Origin: Blasia pusilla
Taxonomy: Eukaryota > Marchantiophyta > Marchantiopsida > Blasiales
Direction: 5' to 3'
NCBI GenBank assembly: GCA_050084515.1
Contig: CM114272.1
Coordinates: 50,964,001 to 51,028,000 of the forward strand
DNA: 64,000 bases
The notes below the pieces were generated by a model. It saw only the letters and a program-made list of their open reading frames with translations, made no database searches and was not told where the DNA came from. A program made the position numbers and the translations under genes. This document shows, piece after piece, positions 29,101 through 35,062 of the stretch (positions within the stretch are counted from its first letter, which is position 1; the number at the start of each line of letters is the position of its first letter).

Positions 29101-29774
29101 GCAAGACGTAAGGAACTGATTCTTCCACTTTATGGCCACATTGCGTGCACACACACTCACACTTCCTATCTGCAAACAGCACGAAACTTGCAGCCCTGTG
29201 GGCATGGACCTAAATTTAACATATTTTAAGGTTAATTCTTACAGTGGATGAGATAAGCAAGGAAGCAAGCATTAACCAGCGATTTCAAACTCTTTCCACC
29301 GAACGAAGGCTCAAAGAACTGGGTACGATATCCTCTTCTTTGCATGATTAGCTAGGATATGCTTCATGCTCTCACGGTGGTTTGTTGGAGTTCATATAAT
29401 AGGTCAACCACCAATCTAGGTAAGTTGATTGTTTGGGTAGTATCCTTTAGGGGGTGTATGCAAAGCCAGGGATTCGGGGCAGGTGTGCAGGTATACAGAC
29501 GAGCAGAGCCAATCTGACCTTTTGACCGGGGTGCACTTGTCGACATTATTGTGCAGTAAAAGAACAAGCTAATCAGATGGAAGAACTCCAAAAGGAGCTC
29601 GATACTACCAGAGCTCGCATAATTCCTCTTCTCCCCAAAGCGTCACCAGCCATTTATGACTTCCCTCATAGACCCTTGCATTCGGAGCAAGGAAAAGAGT
29701 ATTTTGAGGCCAAGACAAGACAAGCCACATCTGAATTAAAGAAGGCAGGACTAGCGGTTCCAATCGAGATTTGA
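1175..29774 (+). CDS. CFAP43: Cilia- and flagella-associated protein 43 (CFAP43/FAP43), 5'-partial, multi-exon
   Basis: CFAP43 is a large WD40 plus coiled-coil axonemal protein that works with CFAP44 in the tether/tether-head region of inner-arm dynein f in motile cilia; in plants it would serve sperm flagella. Exons read by GT-AG boundaries and matching phases: 1175-1290, 1410-2191, 5874-6003, 6446-6559, 7016-7181, 7526-7649, 8197-8414, 9230-9481, 10090-10198, 10423-10567, 10681-10788, 10980-11058, 11284-11930, 15934-16122, 16265-16380, 16957-17143, 17397-17528, 17976-18146, 18382-18518, 25039-25141, 25376-25444, 26325-26505, 27241-27419, 27878-27960, 28240-28348, 28791 to about 28949, about 29075-29100, 29245-29322, 29557-29774 (TGA). 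They give about 1,700 residues, against about 1,665 for the human protein. The family signatures ALMDMMGG and AEDKF...F...QRRP are present. At least one short exon between 27,420 and 27,877 and the junction near 28,950 are unresolved. No disabling change was found in the exons read, so the gene could be functional. Confidence 0.88.
2560..5870 (-). mobile_element. Decayed Ty1/copia element inside a CFAP43 intron
   Basis: Minus-strand fragments in pol order: integrase/linker remnants (about 4,473-5,400), N-terminal reverse transcriptase (4,057-4,287, with LIAQGFNHIEGLDFREIF as in copia RT), C-terminal RT (3,614-3,859, with MPRFFLGINLAHE) and RNase H (3,047-3,262, with HTRTKHINVHHYFI). Frames are broken by many stops and shifts, and gag and protease were not found. 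Loosely similar AT-rich stretches at about 2,560-2,950 and 5,560-5,850 may be the remains of the two LTRs, so the outer limits are approximate. It lies entirely in the intron 2,192-5,873 and leaves both splice sites intact. Confidence 0.75.
5874..7649 (+). CDS. CFAP43: CFAP43 exons: middle WD40 repeats (four exons)
   Basis: Exons 5874-6003, 6446-6559, 7016-7181 and 7526-7649. The first starts in phase 2 and reads FMVTVGKDRTIRVWTSD, a clear WD blade; the second reads NIVASGAANGIINVLQ; the third has ISFDGNEKYVVAASKEDG; the fourth has LFVLLSLARGELVKLKVPL. Phases match across all three introns (0, 0, 1). The donor after 7649 (gttctt) is weak, but the frame of the following exon requires it. Confidence 0.85.
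8197..9481 (+). CDS. CFAP43: CFAP43 exons: late WD40 repeats (two exons)
   Basis: Exons 8197-8414 and 9230-9481. The first contains a variable stretch ending HFNIPGHLKPGLALG; the second has the WD motif VLVTGGEDGAVQIR followed by GGITCMAVVNGRIYSGG. Donors are gtaaga and gtaagc and phases match (1 to 2, then 1). The intron between them carries the perfect-type hairpin at 8881-8970. Confidence 0.85.
8881..8970. repeat. Near-perfect 43-bp inverted repeat (hairpin) in an intron
   Basis: Left arm 8881-8923 and right arm 8928-8970 are complementary at 42 of 43 positions, with loop gaag; the single mismatch (C against T in the reverse complement) would be a G-U pair in RNA. An RNA read from either strand would fold into one long, almost unbulged stem, like a young plant MIRNA or siRNA-producing inverted repeat; a fold-back transposon is the alternative. 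It lies in the CFAP43 intron 8,415-9,229. Confidence 0.85.
10090..11930 (+). CDS. CFAP43: CFAP43 exons: end of the WD region and first coiled-coil segments
   Basis: Exons 10090-10198, 10423-10567, 10681-10788, 10980-11058 and 11284-11930. After a last blade the protein turns helical: SAQIQAIKQDFQEIYEANEK, then VERIKNECYGSMADP, the CFAP43 signature of the form RIK.EC...M. The long last exon has VHSFPL and an Ala/Glu/Lys-rich helix, then an acidic disordered stretch with DDDDDDVELQ. It ends with FLYQPFDLTTSKRKRIQ, which matches the family motif before the next coiled coil. The start of exon 10 at 10423 was chosen because the upstream ag at 10391 would bring an in-frame stop. Confidence 0.82.
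11944..14200. repeat. Diffuse imperfect repeats of about 85 bp in an intron
   Basis: At least six degenerate copies of one unit can be recognised by eye, near 11,944-12,030, 12,215-12,300, 12,300-12,390, 13,665-13,750, 13,750-13,835 and 14,025-14,200. The shared core reads like ATTCCAAGTTCTTGG, GAAGC.AATT and CCCTTG.CCTTAATTATG. The array lies in the CFAP43 intron 11,931-15,933 and is split by a GC-richer insertion at about 12.49-13.57 kb. Unit limits are approximate. Confidence 0.55.
12490..13570. mobile_element. GC-richer LTR-like insertion within the intronic repeat array
   Basis: The composition changes abruptly from the AT-rich repeats on both sides. The stretch near 12,790-12,845, with ACTCAAAATAGTAAGTTTCT, recurs in the gypsy LTR segments at 42.4 and 60.5 kb, so this is probably an old, diverged solo LTR or LTR fragment of a related gypsy family. 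No coding domain was recognised, and clear ends or a target duplication were not found. Confidence 0.4.
14201..15933. other. AT-rich intron remainder without recognised features
   Basis: Rest of the CFAP43 intron before the exon at 15,934. It is AT-rich; short open frames here have no recognisable domain and lie between a well-supported donor (11,930) and acceptor (15,933). Confidence 0.6.
15934..18518 (+). CDS. CFAP43: CFAP43 exons: central coiled-coil with the diagnostic MMGG motif
   Basis: Exons 15934-16122, 16265-16380, 16957-17143, 17397-17528, 17976-18146 and 18382-18518. They encode a continuous charged helical region. Exon 16957-17143 has ARALMDMMGGKLE, the strongest family signature, followed by the RPAWM...FT.EQ segment. 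Exon 17397-17528 has IADIQEMTNNFDKEILDMF, and the last exon has DLAMAEDKFQEKNFRKNF followed by FQRRPM, as in animal CFAP43. Introns are 142 to 576 bp with standard borders; all phases match. The last exon ends in phase 2 (AA) and continues at 25,039, beyond the copia insertion. Confidence 0.9.
18760..18900 (+). repeat. Tandem duplication of about 70 bp in an intron
   Basis: Two adjacent copies share CTTGGGAAC.CCACTTTCTC and TTAAA.CTCCTCCTCATTTC, one at about 18,776-18,827 and one at about 18,848-18,895. It is a simple local duplication close to the copia insertion, with no coding content. Confidence 0.6.
19078..19487 (-). repeat. 3' LTR of the copia element
   Basis: On the minus strand it begins TATTGGATTCTCAAC and ends CTCACA. 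Compared with the other LTR it carries a replaced block around 19,285-19,330 that forms an 18-bp perfect palindrome (19,289-19,306 with 19,310-19,327, loop ggg). Confidence 0.9.
19488..19500 (-). promoter_or_regulatory. Polypurine tract of the copia element
   Basis: On the minus strand the sequence TATTGAGGGGGGG directly precedes the 3' LTR. Purine-rich tracts in this place prime plus-strand DNA synthesis in LTR retrotransposons. Confidence 0.85.
19517..19973 (-). pseudogene. Copia RNase H region (broken)
   Basis: Two minus-strand frames in succession. 19,749-19,973 has GRIRCGVMGQQEATYKGSFF and CEARWLRWILEDIG; 19,517-19,705 has HARTKHIEIQYHFVRELI and TEDNRADIFTKALS. These are the conserved end of copia pol. 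A shift or stop lies between the two. Confidence 0.88.
20100..21046 (-). pseudogene. Copia reverse transcriptase (broken)
   Basis: The frame 21,046-20,534 starts with the usual copia RT entry (EALAHPQWREAMQTEMDAI, NETWTLV) and continues with KARLVAQGCSQIEGFDYYET, FLNGSLKEEVYVSQPPGF and LHRALYGLKQAPRVWYQ. The YVDD region follows near 20,430-20,460 in a shifted frame (LYVDDL-like). Broken by stops at 20,534 and further shifts. Confidence 0.9.
21050..22587 (-). pseudogene. Copia protease, pre-integrase and integrase region (broken)
   Basis: 22,587-22,405 contains the protease active site DSGASRHMTNH. 22,340-22,134 ends with LWHERFGHLSF, the HHCC zinc-binding start of integrase. The integrase core between about 22,100 and 21,560 is split over several frames; the linker to RT (21,472-21,050) contains FMGYSDESKSYRLW and VSRDVVFHE, typical for copia. 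Confidence 0.85.
22633..23529 (-). CDS. Copia Gag (nucleocapsid) protein
   Basis: 298-residue frame with the UBN2-type copia Gag: start LDGSNYTLWKFKM, a helical middle (IQNLENQLTSEKFSEGES) and one CCHC zinc knuckle, CFYCGKLGHLIKDC (C-X2-C-X4-H-X4-C). Gag packages the element RNA. The frame ends at a TGA where protease sequence follows in the same frame, so a gag-pol polyprotein has been cut by one substitution (probably TGG to TGA). Confidence 0.92.
   Translation of the reverse strand: MATSSSVRARPPPLGEGKLDGSNYTLWKFKMRTVLESFEIWETATGVDSNPQASVSSACSSSSGDIDPLVLLAWRRRNSDALYAIVTNVTDSVMTLIQQTTTTAEAWNILKNQYETRNETRIQNLENQLTSEKFSEGESAEQFLTRIKNLQDQMASVGISKSSEDLARRCIRIFPPRYDSLVTTLNTQVRPTPLTFEQFSAMLVEEEMRFKAREGSDAAFTANVQRGRNQDYSSNIKKKFPRKTFKCFYCGKLGHLIKDCRKRSQDEKNGCLRPKKESGNFVELGEHEVDAWVAIEEF
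23589..23601 (-). promoter_or_regulatory. Primer binding site of the copia element
   Basis: On the minus strand TGGTATCGAGCG follows the 5' LTR directly. The usual initiator-Met tRNA site is TGGTATCAGAGC, so this one looks like a variant missing two bases after TATC. Confidence 0.75.
23602..24015 (-). repeat. 5' LTR of the copia element
   Basis: Matches the LTR at 19,078-19,487 over nearly its whole length. It lacks the palindromic block and instead has an AT-rich stretch near 23,815-23,860. The target duplication atttt follows at 24,016. Confidence 0.9.
24021..25038. other. AT-rich intron remainder
   Basis: Rest of the CFAP43 intron after the copia element. Nothing else was recognised; the acceptor is at 25,037-25,038 (tgtag). 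Confidence 0.6.
25039..26505 (+). CDS. CFAP43: CFAP43 exons after the copia insertion
   Basis: Exons 25039-25141 (proline- and serine-rich linker with PKEKKTPQTTPERRGS), 25376-25444 (GPPRKTIVPPAPIIDPFYEK) and 26325-26505 (PAQWDRLVEARTRKMMQEE, a coiled coil matching the family segment of the form W...L..AR..K...E..V). Phases 2, 0, 0 and 1 match. Codon choice turns from A/T-ending in the first two exons to mixed, with many G/C-ending codons, in the third. Confidence 0.82.
26056..26190 (+). repeat. Tandem duplication of about 60 bp in an intron
   Basis: Two adjacent copies share TGAAATTCT.TCATGCAACA, TACAACTTTATTTAA and ATCAGGGGAGATGATCC. The duplication sits exactly at the change from AT-rich to balanced base composition. 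Confidence 0.7.
27241..29774 (+). CDS. CFAP43: CFAP43 exons: C-terminal coiled coil and end
   Basis: Exons 27241-27419 (HMKQGLVEAELKP), 27878-27960 (WEISRLRLQQQL, then HLQLLRVTK), 28240-28348 (TGEDPSAASEALALVNRHD), 28791 to about 28949 (KLQEKRKADKEFIFNQLL), about 29075-29100, 29245-29322 (ISKEASINQRFQTLSTERRL) and 29557-29774 (EQANQMEELQKELDTTRARI, ending AVPIEI then TGA). The exon ending at 27419 uses a GC donor (aag|gcaagc), and the short exon at 29,075 may use another. A short exon before 27,878 is missing from this model. Confidence 0.78.
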
Positions 29775-31444
29775 TCAGAGGCTCACAACACACAAACCCC
29801 AAAAATCGACCTCCATGAACATTTTTGTAGCAGGTGGTATGGGGCTTTTGATAATTTTTGACATTTCACGGTGGTTGAACGCACTAGTGTCGTTTTCAGA
29901 TTGCAATTCGATAGCTCTCGCTGACTAATTGAATCCGCCATGAAGGCGGTCTCTTGGGGGTCAGACGAAAGCAGTTAGGCACTTATCAGCCCAGATACCA
30001 CATTATCGTGATGCAAACGCATTTAAAACAAAGATTATGAAAGTTTGCAGCAGTCCTCTCCAGGGATCATATGCGCATACATGACTCAATTAAAGTACGC
30101 GAGGAAAAGAACTGTACGATTCAGGAGATGGCTTTTTCGCTGAAAGGCAGATGACAAGATTTAGGAGAGAGTTATTAGAGCCATAGTCGAACGACGAAGG
30201 CTGAATCGTAATCCAACCGACGATCGGTAAGGATACTGCTACAGATTGCACCTTCACCACATAGAAGTGAAAGAAGAAAGCGTACTCCTGATGTGACAAT
30301 GGAAGAATTCTCTCGACTGTCCTTCTGTTTTTCGGCGAGCGAGTTAGGTTAAGAAAGCTCTAAAACTCAGTTGTCAATCTGCGCGGTGTCCTCGGACCTG
30401 TGGCCACAGAGTTCAATTGTCTGTCGAAGTTGTCATAAGTGGACGATACTGCGATACGAGCCAAGTTGTAAAGCAGATCACAGGTACCTTCTTTCCTCCT
30501 GCACTCCTAATGTCATGGTACAAAATGTTACAGTAATTCCTCGCATTGCAGATTCTGTTACCAACGAGCAAAGTCTATCTCCTTCACCCTCTACGTTCAG
30601 GTACTTGAGAAGTATTCACTCTGTTGTCCTCTTCACCCATCGTCTGCCTGAACGGGAAAACATCATCTGTTGGCTGAAGAAAGTGTTATCGAACAACTGG
30701 AAAGTATTGCGACTATTCCCTGTTGCGATCCCACACCATGACTGATGCGAAGATACAAGCCAAAAGTATAGGGCGCCAGTGTTGAAGCTGAATTTTCGAC
30801 CTCTTCCTTATCTACTTGGGTTTGGCTTGGTCACTGGATACGAGCTCCTGATCTGTCCACTCCTAGATTGTCGTCATGGAAGTTCGAGTCCTCCAGCAGC
30901 GGTTCACTTCAGCTCCAGCTCACAATTCGTGGTGGAAAGTTCTGTAGCCGAGCACCATCAGAATACACGAAACGTGTTACATCACGATAGGCACTCGCAC
31001 ACGTAAGTCTGCTGCCATCTCGGATCTAATCCGGGAACTCTACAACATAGTCTGCGGTTGATATGCATGGAATGCACACGACAAGATGAGGACAGTCAAA
31101 GCGAATGGAGGAACAGGCTAGTGAAGATGAAGTTAAGAAGACTGGCAGGCGGTGAAGAGTGACAATCCCATAAGTTAGTCTGTGTGCAGGAGGCTATATC
31201 AAAATTTTGGCCAGTCACACTTGCCATATGGATTGAAATATATCGGGAGCTTCAGTCGGAGAGGAAGCTTAGCAATAAGATCACTTGCTGGGTGCACACA
31301 GGGATTAGGTCAAAAACGTTCGAGTTCAGTGATCTGAGTAGTGTAAATCAATCAATGCTTTTTTCGCTGGCCCAACAATGAATGGCGATTTACAAGTACA
31401 GGAGGTTCCTTCTTGGGTGTGCGTGCATGGATTTGCAAGCCAAA
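29775..31444. other. Convergent intergenic region (3' ends of CFAP43 and the F-box gene)
   Basis: CFAP43 ends at 29,774 reading right and the F-box gene ends at 31,445 reading left, so this stretch should hold both 3' untranslated regions. Short open frames are present on both strands, but none shows a recognisable domain. Confidence 0.6.
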
Positions 31445-32668
31445 TCACACGGCAGCGTCTAGTCTGGGATTGAAAGGAAAACCAATGGTGGATCGGTAGT
31501 CTTCAATGTCAGTGAGAAGAGGGCAACTCGCCACCCATCGCCAGGATCGTTTGGAGAAATCGTACATCAAAGCATGTGGACATTTGTAGCTCGTCAGACA
31601 GATGAGATCATTGAAACCAACACACATGAAGTCGCCATTCCTCGAATCCCTCAGAAACCTTTTGCAGAGAGTGTGAGGCATTCTCGCCACTTCTGCCCAG
31701 TTCATGGAGTTCTGCTCCAGCTCCCAGATTCGTATGTTCTTGGGAATGGTGTGTTTCTTGAGGCCCCCTACCATCAGTAGCCTGGTGTGACAGCCCACCA
31801 AGTGCGGAGAGGAGAGAAACGAGGGCATGGGTGCTCTAACCACACTCCACACTCCATGTTCCATGTTAAAGGCAATCACTCCATACGGATCTCGAGTCAC
31901 CCAGAAGTGAAACCCATTGCAGAACGCATTCCTCAGGGTGTAATTGGCTATTGGGAGATGGTTCCCTGTGAGTCGCCAACAATTGGTGGTGGAGTCATAC
32001 ACCTCGGTCCTCACATTGTCCTCGTAGTAATCCCCCGCCACCACAATCTTGTAGCCTCTGGTGACCGGATCCACCACCATTCCCACGAGGTTCGGGAACC
32101 GCTTGTGCAGCATGGGGGGAAGCTCTCTCCAGCACCTGGTCAGTGGGTTGCAGACGGAGAGAGTCGGGTATGCGCTCACCCCACAGAAGCAGAGCAGTCC
32201 TCCAGCAGCAGCGCAAGGGAATTTGGTCTCGTAGTGGAAGAAGGTGAACGGAATCCGGTGCCAGAGCTCCGAGGTGGGGTTGAAAACAGCGCACATGGAG
32301 CGATCCTTGGCTTCGAACATGAGGAAGCAGGGCATGGGAGGAGGAATCTGCCGGTACATTTCCAAAAAGGATTGAGAGTACATGACAGAGTTCCATCGTC
32401 GGCAAACGGTGCACGCGCGAGCAAATGCCGGGAAGGGAAGCCAGGCTAGAATCCGATCCTGCAGATCCTCGGGCAATGACCCCCACAGATTCTCGTCCAT
32501 GATCATCCCGGGCTTGTTCCTCTCTGCGATCGCCCCTGCAGCATTTGCGAATGGAACGATGGAGGACGGCTCTCCTCCTCCATCCCCGTCCGACAAACTG
32601 TCCGAAGTACCAGCTTGGCTACTCAACTCCTCCACGCTGCTGCTACTCATTTCCTTCTGCGCTACCAC
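31445..32668 (-). CDS. F-box/kelch-repeat protein, intronless
   Basis: 407 residues in one uninterrupted frame. Residues 1-56 are Ser/Gly/Glu-rich and probably disordered. An F-box follows at about 62-105 (WGSLPEDLQDRILAWLPF, then ACTVCRRWNSVMYS), which binds SKP1 in SCF ubiquitin ligases. The rest is a kelch/galactose-oxidase-type beta-propeller with AGGLLCFCG, NPLTRCWRELPPM, EVYDSTTNCWRL and YDFSKRSWRWVASC. The family resembles plant F-box/kelch proteins of the LCR/At1g27340 type. The substrate cannot be told. The start was taken at the first ATG of the frame; MIMDENLW further in is the conserved start region of relatives, so a shorter form is possible. Confidence 0.9.
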   Translation of the reverse strand: MVAQKEMSSSSVEELSSQAGTSDSLSDGDGGGEPSSIVPFANAAGAIAERNKPGMIMDENLWGSLPEDLQDRILAWLPFPAFARACTVCRRWNSVMYSQSFLEMYRQIPPPMPCFLMFEAKDRSMCAVFNPTSELWHRIPFTFFHYETKFPCAAAGGLLCFCGVSAYPTLSVCNPLTRCWRELPPMLHKRFPNLVGMVVDPVTRGYKIVVAGDYYEDNVRTEVYDSTTNCWRLTGNHLPIANYTLRNAFCNGFHFWVTRDPYGVIAFNMEHGVWSVVRAPMPSFLSSPHLVGCHTRLLMVGGLKKHTIPKNIRIWELEQNSMNWAEVARMPHTLCKRFLRDSRNGDFMCVGFNDLICLTSYKCPHALMYDFSKRSWRWVASCPLLTDIEDYRSTIGFPFNPRLDAAV

Positions 32669-33275
32669 ATTCCCTGCCCCTCCCCTCCCTTCCCTGCCTA
32701 TGCTATATCCTATCTATTGTCTGTGCTACTGCAGGCACTGCTTTACAACTACATCTCAGCGCTGTGCGGAGGTCAGGATGGGGTTACCAGCCCTTCCCAC
32801 ATTCTCGCTGGGATGTGGGGAATGGCGACAATGGTGGCAACTTCTGTTTTGACGAGTGCTGCCAATCACGCAAGAGTCTCTCTTGATCCGGCAGAGCAAG
32901 CACGACCCGTCGCCGTCGTTTGCTTGAAGGCGAGTGACAAACCCTGCCCAGCCCTCATTCCGAAGCGGGCCCCAAATTCCAACCCAACGATTCACGAAAG
33001 GGGGTGTCTCTACAAATCATGAGAGAAACGATGGTGTTAGAAACTCGGCCTGACCCAATTAAGCAATCCCTATGAAATCTGAACAGCATGCGCACGTTAT
33101 CGATTAATCGCGCTGCGTCTACGTCCTCCGCCACATTCCTTCCAGATGCCGTGATTCCGCTCCGCTGCTTAGAGCCAGAGAGAGGATGAATTCGTTTCCA
33201 GTGATGAGAGACAGACACAGAATGAAATTCGGTTCCACTGACGAGAGATAGAGAATGAATTCTGTTCCAGAAGGG

Positions 33276-33280
<5 letters not shown>

Positions 33281-33314
<34 letters not shown>
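33281..33314. repeat. (GA)17 microsatellite upstream of the F-box gene
   Basis: An uninterrupted GA run about 610 bp upstream of the F-box start codon, reading as CT repeats in the gene's sense direction. CT/GA tracts are frequent in plant promoters and 5' leaders and are bound by BBR/BPC GAGA factors; a role here is only inferred from position. Confidence 0.9.
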
Positions 33315-33316
<2 letters not shown>

Positions 33317-35062
33317 TAACGCATCGTGAGGAAGGAGTCGTATTGAGAGGTTGTTCGATCAATCATCTATGTATTGGGCGCTGGCCATAGCGTTGGGACG
33401 CAGCGCTCGGATGCCCAATCAGAATCCCCTCTTATTCACGGACATCCGTATTAAACGACGCCACTCAGGTGCAGGGCCACGAAGCAGTAATAGTCAGTTG
33501 TGGAGCGTGTAGGGTTTACACACTCTTCCTGAATCCTGATCAAATTTCTTGTTCATCACTAGCTTTGGATGAAGATTTAGGCTGATCTAGCTACTGGGAC
33601 CTCTTAACAGCAACCACCATGGTGCTAAGCCCTGCCAGCCCGAAGTCTTTCACCTATCCTACCCTTGCTGAAAATCCCTATGTCCACTCTCAAAGTCCTT
33701 ACGAACAAGAAGGATCGGGTGTGATTTTCGGTTTCCTGGGGTGGATAAGCTCGTAGTACGCTCATGTTCGAACCAAGGGTTTGGAGATGTTGCTCAGGAG
33801 CTGACAGATCTCGTTGAAGTCCAGATATAAAGTCGAGGGAGTGGACTCCTGTTGAAATTCTCATGAGGTTTGTCCGCAGCGACTGTATCTCCGAGCTTCC
33901 AGAGCCATAGCCAGAGGATTCTGAGACATGTGCTCCTGCTCTGGGATCCCTCGCGAAAACAATGTGCCAAAATGCGATTGTCCCCCTCAGAAATGGATTT
34001 GGGCCTCCGCCTATTCTCTTATGAAGGAGCCTTCTGTCATGGACTCCACAATCCCTCCATTCGACTCTCCCCCTGTGGATCGTTCAGTGGGCTGAATCTC
34101 AAATCAGTCCAGAATTTGTTCAGTCTTTTCGGGACTGGTGAAAGTTATCGAGAACTCTGATTTTATCATCTGCTCCAGTATTTCAATTCGTTTTGTGCAG
34201 GCTTGAAGAACTTGAGTGTCTTGTGCGAGTGTAGTCCTGAGCTGGTGGTCCTTCTACGCTTACATGAACTGGAGACACAGCTCTTGCTGGACTCAGTAGA
34301 GGAGGTGATTGTTGCTCACAATGTGGGGTCGTGATGTTAAAATCAATTTCACCTGTGTCGGTCTGTGGACCAAAATGCATCTATCTCTGCGTCAGTGCAC
34401 AGTTCAATGCGGCTCTGCCATCCAAGCAATGAGTCTCCATGAGAGGAGAAAGAGCCTTCGACCTGGAAGGCAGATTTAGTTGTGGCGAATTTTTATATAT
34501 GAAGAATCTGTACATTTCTTGAACTATGCCAGGTGTGATGACACCCTCCAAAAGTTGCCGTCTCCTACTCTAAACTCACATGTAATCTTCCTCCACAAAT
34601 CCCCAAGATCGTGCAAACTGTGCTCGGATTGGGTCATGTGCTGGTGCTATACAACCTATCTCTACCTGCTGATACTCATCAATCCTATATCTCGCGATTG
34701 GATGCTGGAAGTGCAGGTGCCCATGGTCTTCAATCCTGCACAAACCACTCAAGTCCAACTAGGTCGTTTCGGGTTCTTGTAGACTCATCTCAGATGAAGG
34801 TAGTCTGGTGTTTGCTATGAGGCAGTTGTACAGATTAGCAGCGGCGCATCTCTTACTGAGCCACATTTTCACATGGAAAATGAGACGTAGAGTAGCGAAG
34901 CACCCGACTCATTTCAGGTAGGGACAGAGTCGGAGTCTGAGGAAGACGTCAAGTTTCTGGAAGTGAATCGATCCGACTGAGGTACATTTGGATTGGAAGT
35001 ATATGTCGCAGCCGTGCAAGGCAGAAGAGTTTCGCAGTAGACGAAAGCATTGGCTTCGAATC
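33315..35062. other. Intergenic region between the F-box and DUF2921 genes
   Basis: Both neighbours read leftward, so the right part should be the 3' region of the DUF2921 gene and the left part the promoter of the F-box gene. Short frames on both strands lack recognisable domains. No tRNA or repeat was seen. Confidence 0.55.

Noticed and set aside
31787-32486. Long open frames on both strands over the F-box gene (220 residues +, 163 residues -)
   Set aside because: They overlap the F-box frame, have skewed composition and no domain; they are shadows of the real gene in GC-balanced DNA.
33281-33314. GA run as part of a coding Leu/Ser repeat on the minus strand
   Set aside because: The frame over it is only the translation of a dinucleotide repeat.
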